Assembly (NCBI GenBank): GCA_937884485.1
Contig: CALGCG010000141.1
Location: 1-18,404 of the forward strand
DNA length: 18,404 nucleotides
Source of the DNA: an uncultured Bacteroidales bacterium
GTDB taxonomy: Bacteria > Bacteroidota > Bacteroidia > Bacteroidales > P3
Direction: 5' to 3'
Of this stretch, positions 6,241-12,698 are shown one piece after another (position 1 is the stretch's first letter; each line of letters opens with the position of its first letter). A program made the translations under genes and the position numbers. The notes under the pieces are model-generated. The model saw only the letters and a list, made by a program, of their open reading frames with translations, did not search any database and was not told the DNA's origin.

Positions 6241-7074
6241 TTAAGGCAATTGACGCATTTTCTTAACACCTGGATTTTCGCCTAAAGCATCTTTAAGAAT
6301 GGCTTTTACAAAGCCTTCGGCATCAATGGTAATGTTCCGTTGGATGTCCTCTGCATTATGGTCGAACTTCACTTCAAGAATTTTTATTTTGCCCCAAGGT
6401 TTTGTGTTTATGTAGCCATCTTGAAACGGTAAAACATGCGGATAATCTTTTGTGGTGTGCCTTATGGATTCTAAAGAAATGATGTAATCGCCCTTAGCAG
6501 TTCGGATAACATCATCATCAATCGGCAATGGAATATGTGTTGCCGTGCCCCATTGGCGGTTGTCCTCATTGCTCGTCATGTCCACCCGGCGTTTATATTC
6601 AGATATGTTTATGCCGTGCTCTTCTGCCCATTGTTCATCAACCCGGAAAAGCATGTTTGTTTTCTCGACATGAACATGTAGGACCATTTCGCCAATAATT
6701 GTTTCTCCTTCGTTTGGTGAACGCAGCTCCTTGAGCGAGATGCCATAGTGCTCAGCATATTGCTTGGCACCCTTCTGAAACCCTTTCTTTGAAACCATGA
6801 TACCCTTGACATCATCCAAATCGAAAAGTATTCCATGGAATGCAGACACCTTCTCTTTCGGCACCGCTTTGTTGTAATTCTTACACTCAATAGCCACACG
6901 ATGCTCAATCCCATCTTTCTTGTATTCCCAGTAAACATCAATCTGATGTTCACAACCCGAGCGTCCTTTCAGTTTAATGTTGTGTTGAACCTTAGTGAAA
7001 CCAGTCTGATAATAGGCTGACAGTTGCCGATACACCTCCCGCGTAAACAATTCATATTCCGTATTTGCATTCAT
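6241..7074 (-). CDS. Mrr-like PD-(D/E)xK restriction endonuclease-type protein
   Basis: The 277-aa product has a restriction-endonuclease-like fold in its N-terminal half. GRSGCEHQIDVYWE supplies Asp46 and VAIECKNYNK supplies Glu63 and Lys65, giving a D-x(16)-E-x-K active site. VSKKGFQKGAKQYAEHYGI (95-113) is the usual segment after the core in Mrr_cat-type domains. The C-terminal half (about 125-277) is not one I recognise. Mrr-like proteins cut DNA, often modified DNA; that activity is inferred here. The reading frame is open to a TTG at 7101, but that codon overlaps the -7 promoter box. The ATG at 7074 is therefore chosen, giving a leader of about 18 nt. It sits with the other defence-type genes of the island and no partner methylase is visible. 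Confidence 0.8.
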   Translation of the reverse strand: MNANTEYELFTREVYRQLSAYYQTGFTKVQHNIKLKGRSGCEHQIDVYWEYKKDGIEHRVAIECKNYNKAVPKEKVSAFHGILFDLDDVKGIMVSKKGFQKGAKQYAEHYGISLKELRSPNEGETIIGEMVLHVHVEKTNMLFRVDEQWAEEHGINISEYKRRVDMTSNEDNRQWGTATHIPLPIDDDVIRTAKGDYIISLESIRHTTKDYPHVLPFQDGYINTKPWGKIKILEVKFDHNAEDIQRNITIDAEGFVKAILKDALGENPGVKKMRQLP

Positions 7075-7098
7075 TGCATGATATTTTATATCCCGTTG

Positions 7099-7106
7099 CA
7101 AAGATA
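7099..7106 (-). promoter_or_regulatory. Promoter (-7 box) of the Mrr-like gene
   Basis: TATCTTTG reads on the minus strand from 7106 to 7099, the Bacteroidetes -7 consensus. No good -33 TTTG is evident. It settles the start of the nuclease gene at 7074, since the longer frame's TTG lies within this box. Confidence 0.6.
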
Positions 7107-7231
7107 CGAATAATATCTGATATCACCCTCTGTAATATCCGAGTTCCTCCTCCTCGTTCCCACACCGTTTTGTAAAACATCAAGGCAATAAATAAGTCTG
7201 TTTTACGTTATTAAATTTACATTCAATGTAT

Positions 7232-7291
7232 GAATGCATTAGTCTGTAATTTTGACATTTGAAATAAAACCCGTATCTTTGCACCCGGAAA
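7232..7291 (+). promoter_or_regulatory. Promoter block, copy 1 (60-bp duplicated element)
   Basis: TTTG at 7251-7254 and TATCTTTG at 7274-7281 are 19 bp apart, an ideal Bacteroidetes promoter for the gene at 7309. The 60 bp match 8826-8885 at 57 positions. The block starts with GAATGCAT, related to the 8-mer repeat family seen elsewhere in the window. Confidence 0.8.
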
Positions 7292-7308
7292 AATAAATAC
7301 AAGATATA

Positions 7309-8808
7309 ATGACAAAAGAAGACATAAGAAAACTTATAGGACGGGATGAATGTACTGAATTAGAGTACAAGTCTGCAAAGGGTGGCTTCCCGGAGAGTTT
7401 TTGGGAGACATTATCAGCTTTTGCAAATACGCATGGCGGCATCATCGTGTTTGGCATCAAGGAGAAGGATGGAAATCTTACCCCAGACAATCTCGATGAC
7501 AACCAAATTGCTAAATACAAGAAGATGTTCTGGGATAACGCCCACAATAAAAACAAAGTGAGTGCAACTATGCTGGCCGATCATGACCTGAACATTGATG
7601 TATTTGAAGGAAGTAAGATTATGGTATTTCGTGTACCGAAGGCCGCATACGAACTGAAACCGGTATATCTGAACGGAAATCCTTTTGGAAACACCTATCG
7701 CCGCAACCATGAAGGAGACTATCGCTGTACGGACTCTGAGGTCAGACTTATGATAGCCGACGCGGAAAGCCAGCGACAATCGTTTGACAGCAAGATTCTT
7801 TCAAATTATACGATTGATGACATTGACGCAGTTACGCTGCGGGCCTATCGCCAACGTTTCATGCTGCGTCACGAGAATCATCCGTGGAACGAGCTGGACG
7901 ATATGGCTTTTCTGTCAAAAATCGGAGCCTATCGCGTGAACAGAGACGATGGCAGTGAAGGTTTCACCCGTGCTGGAATACTGATGCTGGGAAAAACGGA
8001 AAGTATCACCGAACAATGCTGCGCTCCTCAATTCTTCGTTGACTACCAAGAGAAGTTATCTGATGATCCCATGATGCGATGGACGGACCGTCTGTATCCT
8101 GATGGCACATGGGAGGCCAACCTGTTCCAGTTCTTCTACAGGACGTATGGCAAACTGTCGCAGTTGCTGCCCACACCATTTATGCTGAAGGGCATTGACA
8201 GGCAGGAGGAATCGACAGCCCATATTGCGTTAAGAGAAAGCTTGGCGAACTGCCTAATCCACTGTAACTATGCACAGCAGGGGAGCATACTAGTAGTAGG
8301 GCGGCGTGAGAGTATCACTATGAGGAACCCCGGCTGTATGCTAATTTCTTTGGCAGACTTCTATGCTGGCAGTCACAGCATCTGTAGAAATCCGACATTG
8401 CAAAAGTTATTTATGTTTTTGGGCAATGGTGAAAAAGCTGGGAGTGGCGCTGACATCATCAAGAAAGGCTGGAATGATAATCAGTGGCCCACCCCAGAGC
8501 TGACCGAGAGAACTCAGCCTGACGAAACCACAATGACATTGAAGCTGATGGTTGACACAGGTGGCAAAGAAAGAATGCATAATGTCGGAGAGATTGTCGG
8601 AGAGACAGTATTATCAAAACTATCAAATAGACAGAATCTTATAGTGGATTTTTTACGTAAGTCTCCGTCAGCGTCAGCCAAGACCATGTCGGTGAGTCTG
8701 TCGGTGAGTCCACGCACAATAGAAAGGGATTTACAGAAACTGACAGCTATGGGAGTTGTCGCTCATAGGGGAAGTGACTTCGGGGGAGAGTGGATAGTGT
8801 TGATATAG
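7309..8808 (+). CDS. AlbA_2 / Schlafen-like domain protein with HATPase_c_4 and winged-helix C-terminus
   Basis: The 499-aa product starts with an AlbA_2 (Schlafen AlbA_2/divergent AAA_4) domain: ECTELEYKSAKGGFPESFWE, then SAFANTHGGIIVFGIKE (about 14-55). The middle part ends in a GHKL-like HATPase_c_4 region with ALRESLANCLIHCNYAQQG (307-325) and a GNGEKAGSGADIIKKGW helix (372-388). A linker with a repeated VGEIVGE unit leads to a winged helix (about 440-499; SAKTMSVSLSVSPRTIERDL). Proteins of this build are usually annotated as putative transcriptional regulators or RecG-like ATP-binding proteins and are common in mobile and defence islands; the real activity is unknown. It has its own promoter and begins the first of two adjacent family members. 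Confidence 0.85.
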   Translation: MTKEDIRKLIGRDECTELEYKSAKGGFPESFWETLSAFANTHGGIIVFGIKEKDGNLTPDNLDDNQIAKYKKMFWDNAHNKNKVSATMLADHDLNIDVFEGSKIMVFRVPKAAYELKPVYLNGNPFGNTYRRNHEGDYRCTDSEVRLMIADAESQRQSFDSKILSNYTIDDIDAVTLRAYRQRFMLRHENHPWNELDDMAFLSKIGAYRVNRDDGSEGFTRAGILMLGKTESITEQCCAPQFFVDYQEKLSDDPMMRWTDRLYPDGTWEANLFQFFYRTYGKLSQLLPTPFMLKGIDRQEESTAHIALRESLANCLIHCNYAQQGSILVVGRRESITMRNPGCMLISLADFYAGSHSICRNPTLQKLFMFLGNGEKAGSGADIIKKGWNDNQWPTPELTERTQPDETTMTLKLMVDTGGKERMHNVGEIVGETVLSKLSNRQNLIVDFLRKSPSASAKTMSVSLSVSPRTIERDLQKLTAMGVVAHRGSDFGGEWIVLI

Positions 8809-8825
8809 TGGTATATGTGATGGCG

Positions 8826-8885
8826 GAATGCGTTAGTCTGTATTTTTGACATTTGAAATAAACCCCGTATCTTTGCACCCGGAAA
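8826..8885 (+). promoter_or_regulatory. Promoter block, copy 2
   Basis: TTTG (8845-8848) and TATCTTTG (8868-8875) are separated by 19 bp. The block differs from 7232-7291 at three of 60 positions. It precedes the pseudogene at 8899, so the promoter has outlived its gene. Confidence 0.8.
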
Positions 8886-8898
8886 CAATTATTGAGAT

Positions 8899-9301
8899 AT
8901 GACACACGATGAATTATATGAGATAATCCATTCTAACGAGAGTTATCGCGTTGAACTGACAACTTCAACAGGCAATATGGATAAGTTTCAGGAAGCGATA
9001 TGCGCTTTTGCCAATGATATGCCAGGATCCCGGAAGAAGGGATAGCGCGAGACGGTGTCGATGGCACCCAAGATGTTACTCAAGGTGTCCCTCAAGGTGT
9101 TACCCAAGGTGTCCCTCAAGATGATAATCTTGATGCTTGGATAGAAGAAAAATACGTCAAAATCCCAAGATAACAACAGAAGAAATGGCGAGGCAGAAAG
9201 GAGTAACTTCGATGACAATCAAACGCCACATTGCCAAACTGCCACATGTCCGCTATGTTGGCAGCGGTTACAGCGGACACTGGGAAATAACTAAAAAATA
9301 A
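8899..9301 (+). pseudogene. Decayed AlbA_2-family gene (internal deletion and frameshift)
   Basis: ATG at 8899 opens 48 codons that look like the N-terminus of an AlbA_2 protein (SNESYRVELTTSTGNMDKFQ, AICAFANDMPG) and stop at TAG 9043-9045. The sequence then continues, in another frame from about 9051, as the typical tail of such proteins. That tail is a Q/G/V-rich repeat (DVTQGVPQGVTQGVPQ, from 12-bp DNA units) followed by DAWIEEK. A missing base in the A-run near 9150 shifts it again into IRQNPKITTEEMARQKGVTS and a helix-turn-helix ending GHWEITKK (stop 9299-9301). The central ~300 or more codons are gone. It is probably not functional, although its promoter is intact. Confidence 0.8.
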
Positions 9302-9386
9302 TGAATGCGTGAGTGTGTAATAGAATCACATGTGACACTACCCAACGACATAAAACTAATCCACTATTTTACCATCCACCAAAAAA

Positions 9387-10157
9387 ATGGACACCCACAG
9401 AATCAACGAAATGGAGCAACGGCTCGGGCGGGCGGCGGCGGCAGTCGACGCACTCGAGGCTGCCCTCGACCAATATGAGGCTGCGAGGAACGACCTCGCG
9501 GCCCTCAACACCTACCTCGGCAGCCCCGAATGGCATGCCGACCGCGCCGACGACGAGGCCGGGCGTCTGCCACAAGACCTCAAGCGCGGCGTACTCAGCG
9601 AGGATGCCATCTGGAACCTCCTGGAACATGCCAAAGAGCTGACAGCTACCCTGTTGGCATCCGGCCGACAGGCCGCCAGCAACACAACATTCCGACCCCT
9701 GCGGCGCATCAAACAGCAGATGTCCGACGAAGAGTGCATAGCCCTCCTCGAACGAGCGCCCCGCGGCATCCTCGCCGTGCTGGGCGATGGCGGATACCCC
9801 TACACCGTGCCGCTGGACTTCCTCTATGCCGACGGCCACCTGTACTTCCATTGCGCCAAGCAAGGCCACAAACTCGACGCCATAAGGGCCTACGACAGAG
9901 TGTCGTTCTGCGTCCTCAGCGACGGGGAGAAAGAACCCGACAGCTGGTGGTACCACTTCCAGAGTGTGGTATGCTTCGGACGCATACACGTCGTAGAGGA
10001 CCCCGCACGCACCGACGTATTGCTGCGTCGGCTGGGAGCCAAATACTTCCCCGAAGGCTACGACCTCGAAGGCGACATGTCCAAGAACGCCCCCAACGCC
10101 CTTGTACTCGACATGCAGATAGAGCACATCAGCGGCAAGCGGGTGCGGGAGAAGTGA
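9387..10157 (+). CDS. DUF4298 - NimA-like pyridoxamine 5'-phosphate oxidase family fusion
   Basis: The 256-aa protein joins two domains. Residues 4-91 are DUF4298: RINEMEQRLGRAAAAVDALE, then SPEWHADRADDEAGRLPQDL and KRGVLSEDAIWNLLE. Residues about 104-256 are a flavin-binding split-barrel domain of the pyridoxamine-phosphate-oxidase/NimA group: MSDEECIALLERAPRGILAV, GYPYTVPLDFLY, YFHCAKQGHKLDAI and VCFGRIHVV. NimA-like members are flavoproteins and some reduce 5-nitroimidazoles; resistance cannot be claimed from sequence. In other Bacteroidales the two domains are often separate proteins, so this is probably a fusion of neighbours. The ATG at 9387 keeps the whole DUF4298 domain; an ATG at 9411 would cut into it. 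GC is high, marking the return to core-type sequence. No clear promoter element is visible. Confidence 0.85.
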   Translation: MDTHRINEMEQRLGRAAAAVDALEAALDQYEAARNDLAALNTYLGSPEWHADRADDEAGRLPQDLKRGVLSEDAIWNLLEHAKELTATLLASGRQAASNTTFRPLRRIKQQMSDEECIALLERAPRGILAVLGDGGYPYTVPLDFLYADGHLYFHCAKQGHKLDAIRAYDRVSFCVLSDGEKEPDSWWYHFQSVVCFGRIHVVEDPARTDVLLRRLGAKYFPEGYDLEGDMSKNAPNALVLDMQIEHISGKRVREK

Positions 10158-10168
10158 GTTTTGGAAGG

Positions 10169-10412
10169 CTCTATAGATCAATAATTCTCCTGCTCGCCTG
10201 CGGCATCGCGAAATCTTGTGAATCTTGTAGATTATTCTGCCTGCGGCAGTTATTGTCAACTCTATAGACCAATAATTCTCCTGCTCGCCTGCGGCATCGC
10301 GAGATCTTGTGGATCTTGTAGATTATTCTGCCTGCGGCAGTTATTGCCAACTCTATAGATTACTAATTCTCCTGCTCGCCTACGGCATCGCGAGATTTTG
10401 TGGTTCTTGTAG
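10169..10412. repeat. 91-bp tandem repeat, about 2.7 copies
   Basis: Units start at CTCTATAG at 10169, 10260 and 10351, exactly 91 bp apart; the third is partial and runs up to the lplA stop. Each complete unit contains the small hairpin CTGCC-TGC-GGCAG and a nested 9-mer run (AATCTTGTG, AATCTTGTA). It separates two convergent genes, so it could act in 3'-end formation, but no T-tract follows the hairpins. It fills the 258 bp between the genes. Confidence 0.9.
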
Positions 10413-10415
10413 ATG

Positions 10416-11435
10416 TTAGTTGTTCTGACCGTATGCCATCAGCAGGATGTCGCGGACAATGGGGCTGTCCGATTGCGGGGCGACCGCCGTGGAGGCGCCG
10501 ATAAGCAAACGGCGGGCTTCGTCGAGGGCGGCGAGGTCGAGGGCGTCGGAGGAGATCTGGACATCGGTGACGACGCCATGCTCCTGGTCGACGGTAAGCT
10601 GCAGTTCCACTCCACCCCAATCGAACTGGGCGCTGTGCTGGGCGGTGAAGGAGCGCCAGCGACCGAAACGCCACTCATCGGAGGCGAACTCCTCGTAGAG
10701 CGCACGGACTTCCGGCCGACCTATGAGGTCGTCAAAATTGAGAATTGAGAATTGACTATCAGCTCCTTTATACTCCTCAACAAAAGCATCTTTCAGGCGA
10801 GGGCCGAGACTCTCGGCGGTGATAGCAGGGTTGAGTTCGGAGAGGTTCACCACGCGGCTCTGTACGGAACTGACGCCATGCTTCTGCAGCTTGGCAGGCT
10901 TGGGCTTGAGGTAGCGCGCCAGGTCCTCCATATTGCCTTTGATGAGGATGGTGCCGTGATGGAGGTCGTTGAAACGTCCTTTGCTGAAGGCGTTGCCGGA
11001 AAACTTTCGGAATGCGTGAATGCGCGATTGCGTGATTGCGTCAGTGGATGACTCATTCGGGCATTCCACGAGGATATCGTTGCGACCGCTGAGTTCGGTG
11101 TGCAGGCCGAAACTCTCCACCGCCCGCTGGATGACCCTGAACTGGCGCTGCTGGTCGTAGAGGGCCTTGGGGACGACAAAGGAGAAATTGAGATTCCCGT
11201 CGTCGTGGTAGACGGCTCCGCCTCCGGTCTTGCGGCGCATCAGGTAGCCGCCGTCGGCTTCCAGGGCTTCCACATTGCACTCGCCGAAGGGGTTCTGGTT
11301 CTGTCCGATAACCACGGTACGGCGGTTGCGCCAGAGGTAAAGCACGATGCCCTCGGCATGTTCAACGAGGTAGTTCTCTACGGCGATATTCCAATAGGGG
11401 TTGGTCTGGTTGGAGACGACGAACTGAAGTTTCAT
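10416..11435 (-). CDS. lplA: Lipoate-protein ligase A
   Basis: LplA activates free lipoate with ATP and attaches it to lysines of the E2 and GCS-H domains of oxo-acid dehydrogenases and the glycine cleavage system. The 339-aa protein shows the lipoyl-transferase motifs: WRNRRTVVIGQNQN (35-48), RRKTGGGAVYHDDGNLNFSF (67-86), RKFSGNAF (143-150, Lys144 as the likely lipoyl-AMP-contacting lysine) and DLHHGTIL (157-164). The C-terminal accessory domain follows. Two inserts are odd. Residues about 124-142 come between the strand ending ILV and RKFSGNA and are encoded partly by an 8-mer tandem repeat (11010-11041). The segment around SQFSILNFDDL (227-237) is encoded partly by a 7-mer repeat (10736-10756). 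Both keep the frame. The gene lies 52 bp downstream of porQ on the same strand and may share its transcript. Confidence 0.92.
   Translation of the reverse strand: MKLQFVVSNQTNPYWNIAVENYLVEHAEGIVLYLWRNRRTVVIGQNQNPFGECNVEALEADGGYLMRRKTGGGAVYHDDGNLNFSFVVPKALYDQQRQFRVIQRAVESFGLHTELSGRNDILVECPNESSTDAITQSRIHAFRKFSGNAFSKGRFNDLHHGTILIKGNMEDLARYLKPKPAKLQKHGVSSVQSRVVNLSELNPAITAESLGPRLKDAFVEEYKGADSQFSILNFDDLIGRPEVRALYEEFASDEWRFGRWRSFTAQHSAQFDWGGVELQLTVDQEHGVVTDVQISSDALDLAALDEARRLLIGASTAVAPQSDSPIVRDILLMAYGQNN
10736..10756. repeat. 7-mer tandem repeat inside lplA
   Basis: Three 7-bp units, AATTGAG, AATTGAG and AATTGAC, lie within the lplA coding sequence. They are the same family as the AATTGAA runs near porQ. 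Confidence 0.85.
11010..11041. repeat. 8-mer tandem repeat inside lplA
   Basis: Four 8-bp units, GAATGCGT, GAATGCGC, GATTGCGT and GATTGCGT, lie within lplA, in the extra loop just before RKFSGNA. Related 8-mers occur at 5987-6002 and 9303-9318 and at the start of both promoter blocks (7232, 8826). Confidence 0.85.
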
Positions 11436-11487
11436 TATTTTAACGACAAGAATGACAAGAAGAACAAAAAAATCAATTTAAACCATC

Positions 11488-12549
11488 TCAGAAACGGTAG
11501 CTGAGCGTGAAGAAATCCGGAGCCTGCGAGAGGTGGTAGTTGCGGCGAGCATAGGCGAAGTCGAAACGCTTGGTATGGATGCCGATGCCGAAGGAGAAGC
11601 CGCTCATATTGAGGCCTTCGAGGCCGCGCATCTCGGCACTTTGGCGGTAGCTGTAGCCCACACGGGCGAAGATTGCCTTGCCGATGTTGATTTCAACACC
11701 CACCTGCGCGTGGCGCAGCAGGTTGTCGGCAAACCCTTCGAGCCATCCCTCCTTGGTCACCTCGCCCGTGAAGGGGTCGGTCTCGGTGGTGGGACTCAGC
11801 GGGTCCTCGTAGCGGAGGTTCCACCGCTGCAGCTCGTTGGCGGCGAAGAAGAAGCGGAAAGGCGCTTTGGTGAGCTTGTAGGACACCTCGGCCGAGAGCT
11901 CGAACGGAAGACTTTCGCCCGTGCCGTCGAAGGTGAAGAGCTGCGCCCCGATATTGCGTGCTGCCAAGGTGGCGGCAAAGCCTTTCGACGGGCGGAAATA
12001 GCTCAGCATGAGGTCGAAAGAGAGTGCAAAGGCACGATACTGGTCGTATTGCGACAACACGGAAGTGGCCATCACGCCGAAGTGCAACTGGTCGTTGTCG
12101 GAGAGGCCCCGGGCCACCGGGATGCTCCAACCCGCACTGAGCGCATAGTCGGCGGCATGGAAGTCTCCAGTGCTGAGTTCCTCCTCGTCGTAGCCCTCAA
12201 ACGAGCCATAGTTGTTGAAGCGGAAAGCGAAGAGCATCGGAGAGATACGACCGCCGAAGTCGGTGGTATAGGCCAACGTGCCCATCGAACTGCCGGAGAA
12301 GAGCGACACATAGCTCAACGAGGCCTGTCGGCCAGCCATGAAGTACTGATTTTGGTTGTCATCCCAAAGGCCCAGCATCGAGGCATTGTCTATCGCCACG
12401 CTGATGTCGCCGTCGGGCAACACCAGGTAGTCGAATCCCAGACCCGACGCGCGGGCTCCGCTGCCCAGGTCGAGCAGCGTCAGGGTGTTCATGCCGGCTA
12501 TTTGGGCGTGAAGAGAATTGAAAATTGAAAATTGAAAATTGAGAAACAT
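11488..12549 (-). CDS. porQ: Type IX secretion system protein PorQ-like outer-membrane beta-barrel
   Basis: This is probably PorQ, an outer-membrane protein needed for type IX secretion in Bacteroidetes; it is a member of the PorV/FadL-like barrel group. The mature part begins near IAGMNTLTLLDLGSGARASG, and ISVAIDNASMLGLWDDNQNQ follows, matching the PorQ/PorV N-terminal plug. The rest alternates aromatic and polar residues as in beta strands and ends in the barrel-type C-terminus FFTLSYRF with a terminal Phe. Starts are uncertain. ATG 12549 gives 353 aa but a signal sequence with no positive charge (MFLNFQFSIFNSLHAQ). TTG at 12606 or 12591 adds a basic region and gives a good signal peptide. 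The hydrophobic core of that signal is encoded by the AATTGAA repeat. The gene lies between kamA and lplA on the same strand. Confidence 0.75.
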   Translation of the reverse strand: MFLNFQFSIFNSLHAQIAGMNTLTLLDLGSGARASGLGFDYLVLPDGDISVAIDNASMLGLWDDNQNQYFMAGRQASLSYVSLFSGSSMGTLAYTTDFGGRISPMLFAFRFNNYGSFEGYDEEELSTGDFHAADYALSAGWSIPVARGLSDNDQLHFGVMATSVLSQYDQYRAFALSFDLMLSYFRPSKGFAATLAARNIGAQLFTFDGTGESLPFELSAEVSYKLTKAPFRFFFAANELQRWNLRYEDPLSPTTETDPFTGEVTKEGWLEGFADNLLRHAQVGVEINIGKAIFARVGYSYRQSAEMRGLEGLNMSGFSFGIGIHTKRFDFAYARRNYHLSQAPDFFTLSYRF

Positions 12550-12622
12550 GGCACATAGTATTATGCGCCATGTCTTTCTTTGTATCCTCAACTTTTCAAT
12601 TTTCAATTTTCAATTTTCAATT
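12516..12622. repeat. Palindromic repeat element: 7-mer arms around a 12-bp hairpin
   Basis: Four AATTGAA-type units (12516-12543) and about four TTCAATT units (12593-12622) face each other. Between them lies a near-perfect hairpin at 12547-12574: arms ACATGGCACATA / TATGCGCCATGT with one mismatch that is a G-U pair in RNA, and a 4-nt loop. The whole is about 107 bp. It covers the porQ start region, including the ATG at 12549 in the stem. Confidence 0.8.
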
Positions 12623-12639
12623 TGAGTTTTTTTTTTTCT

Positions 12640-12698
12640 TGTTACGTTACCTTCGGTTTCGTAACTTTGGCTCGGCAGTAAAGGTTCGCCTTTACTGC
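12640..12698. other. Two stem-loops at the end of kamA
   Basis: GCAGTAAAGG and CCTTTACTGC (12675-12698) form a perfect 10-bp stem with a TTCG loop on the + strand; the kamA stop codon lies inside it. A second stem, GTTACG/CGTAAC with inner ACC/GGT, lies at about 12640-12664. On the minus strand they are followed by an A-run and not a T-run. They may shield the mRNA end or mark a processing site, but they do not fit a standard rho-independent terminator for kamA. Confidence 0.55.

Noticed and set aside
9326..9335. TCACATGTGA palindrome as an operator
   Set aside because: A single 10-bp palindrome with no second copy and no promoter element nearby; too little to support a site.
12675..12698. 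Rho-independent terminator of kamA
   Set aside because: The stem is perfect, but on the minus strand no T-tract follows, and the stop codon lies inside the stem.
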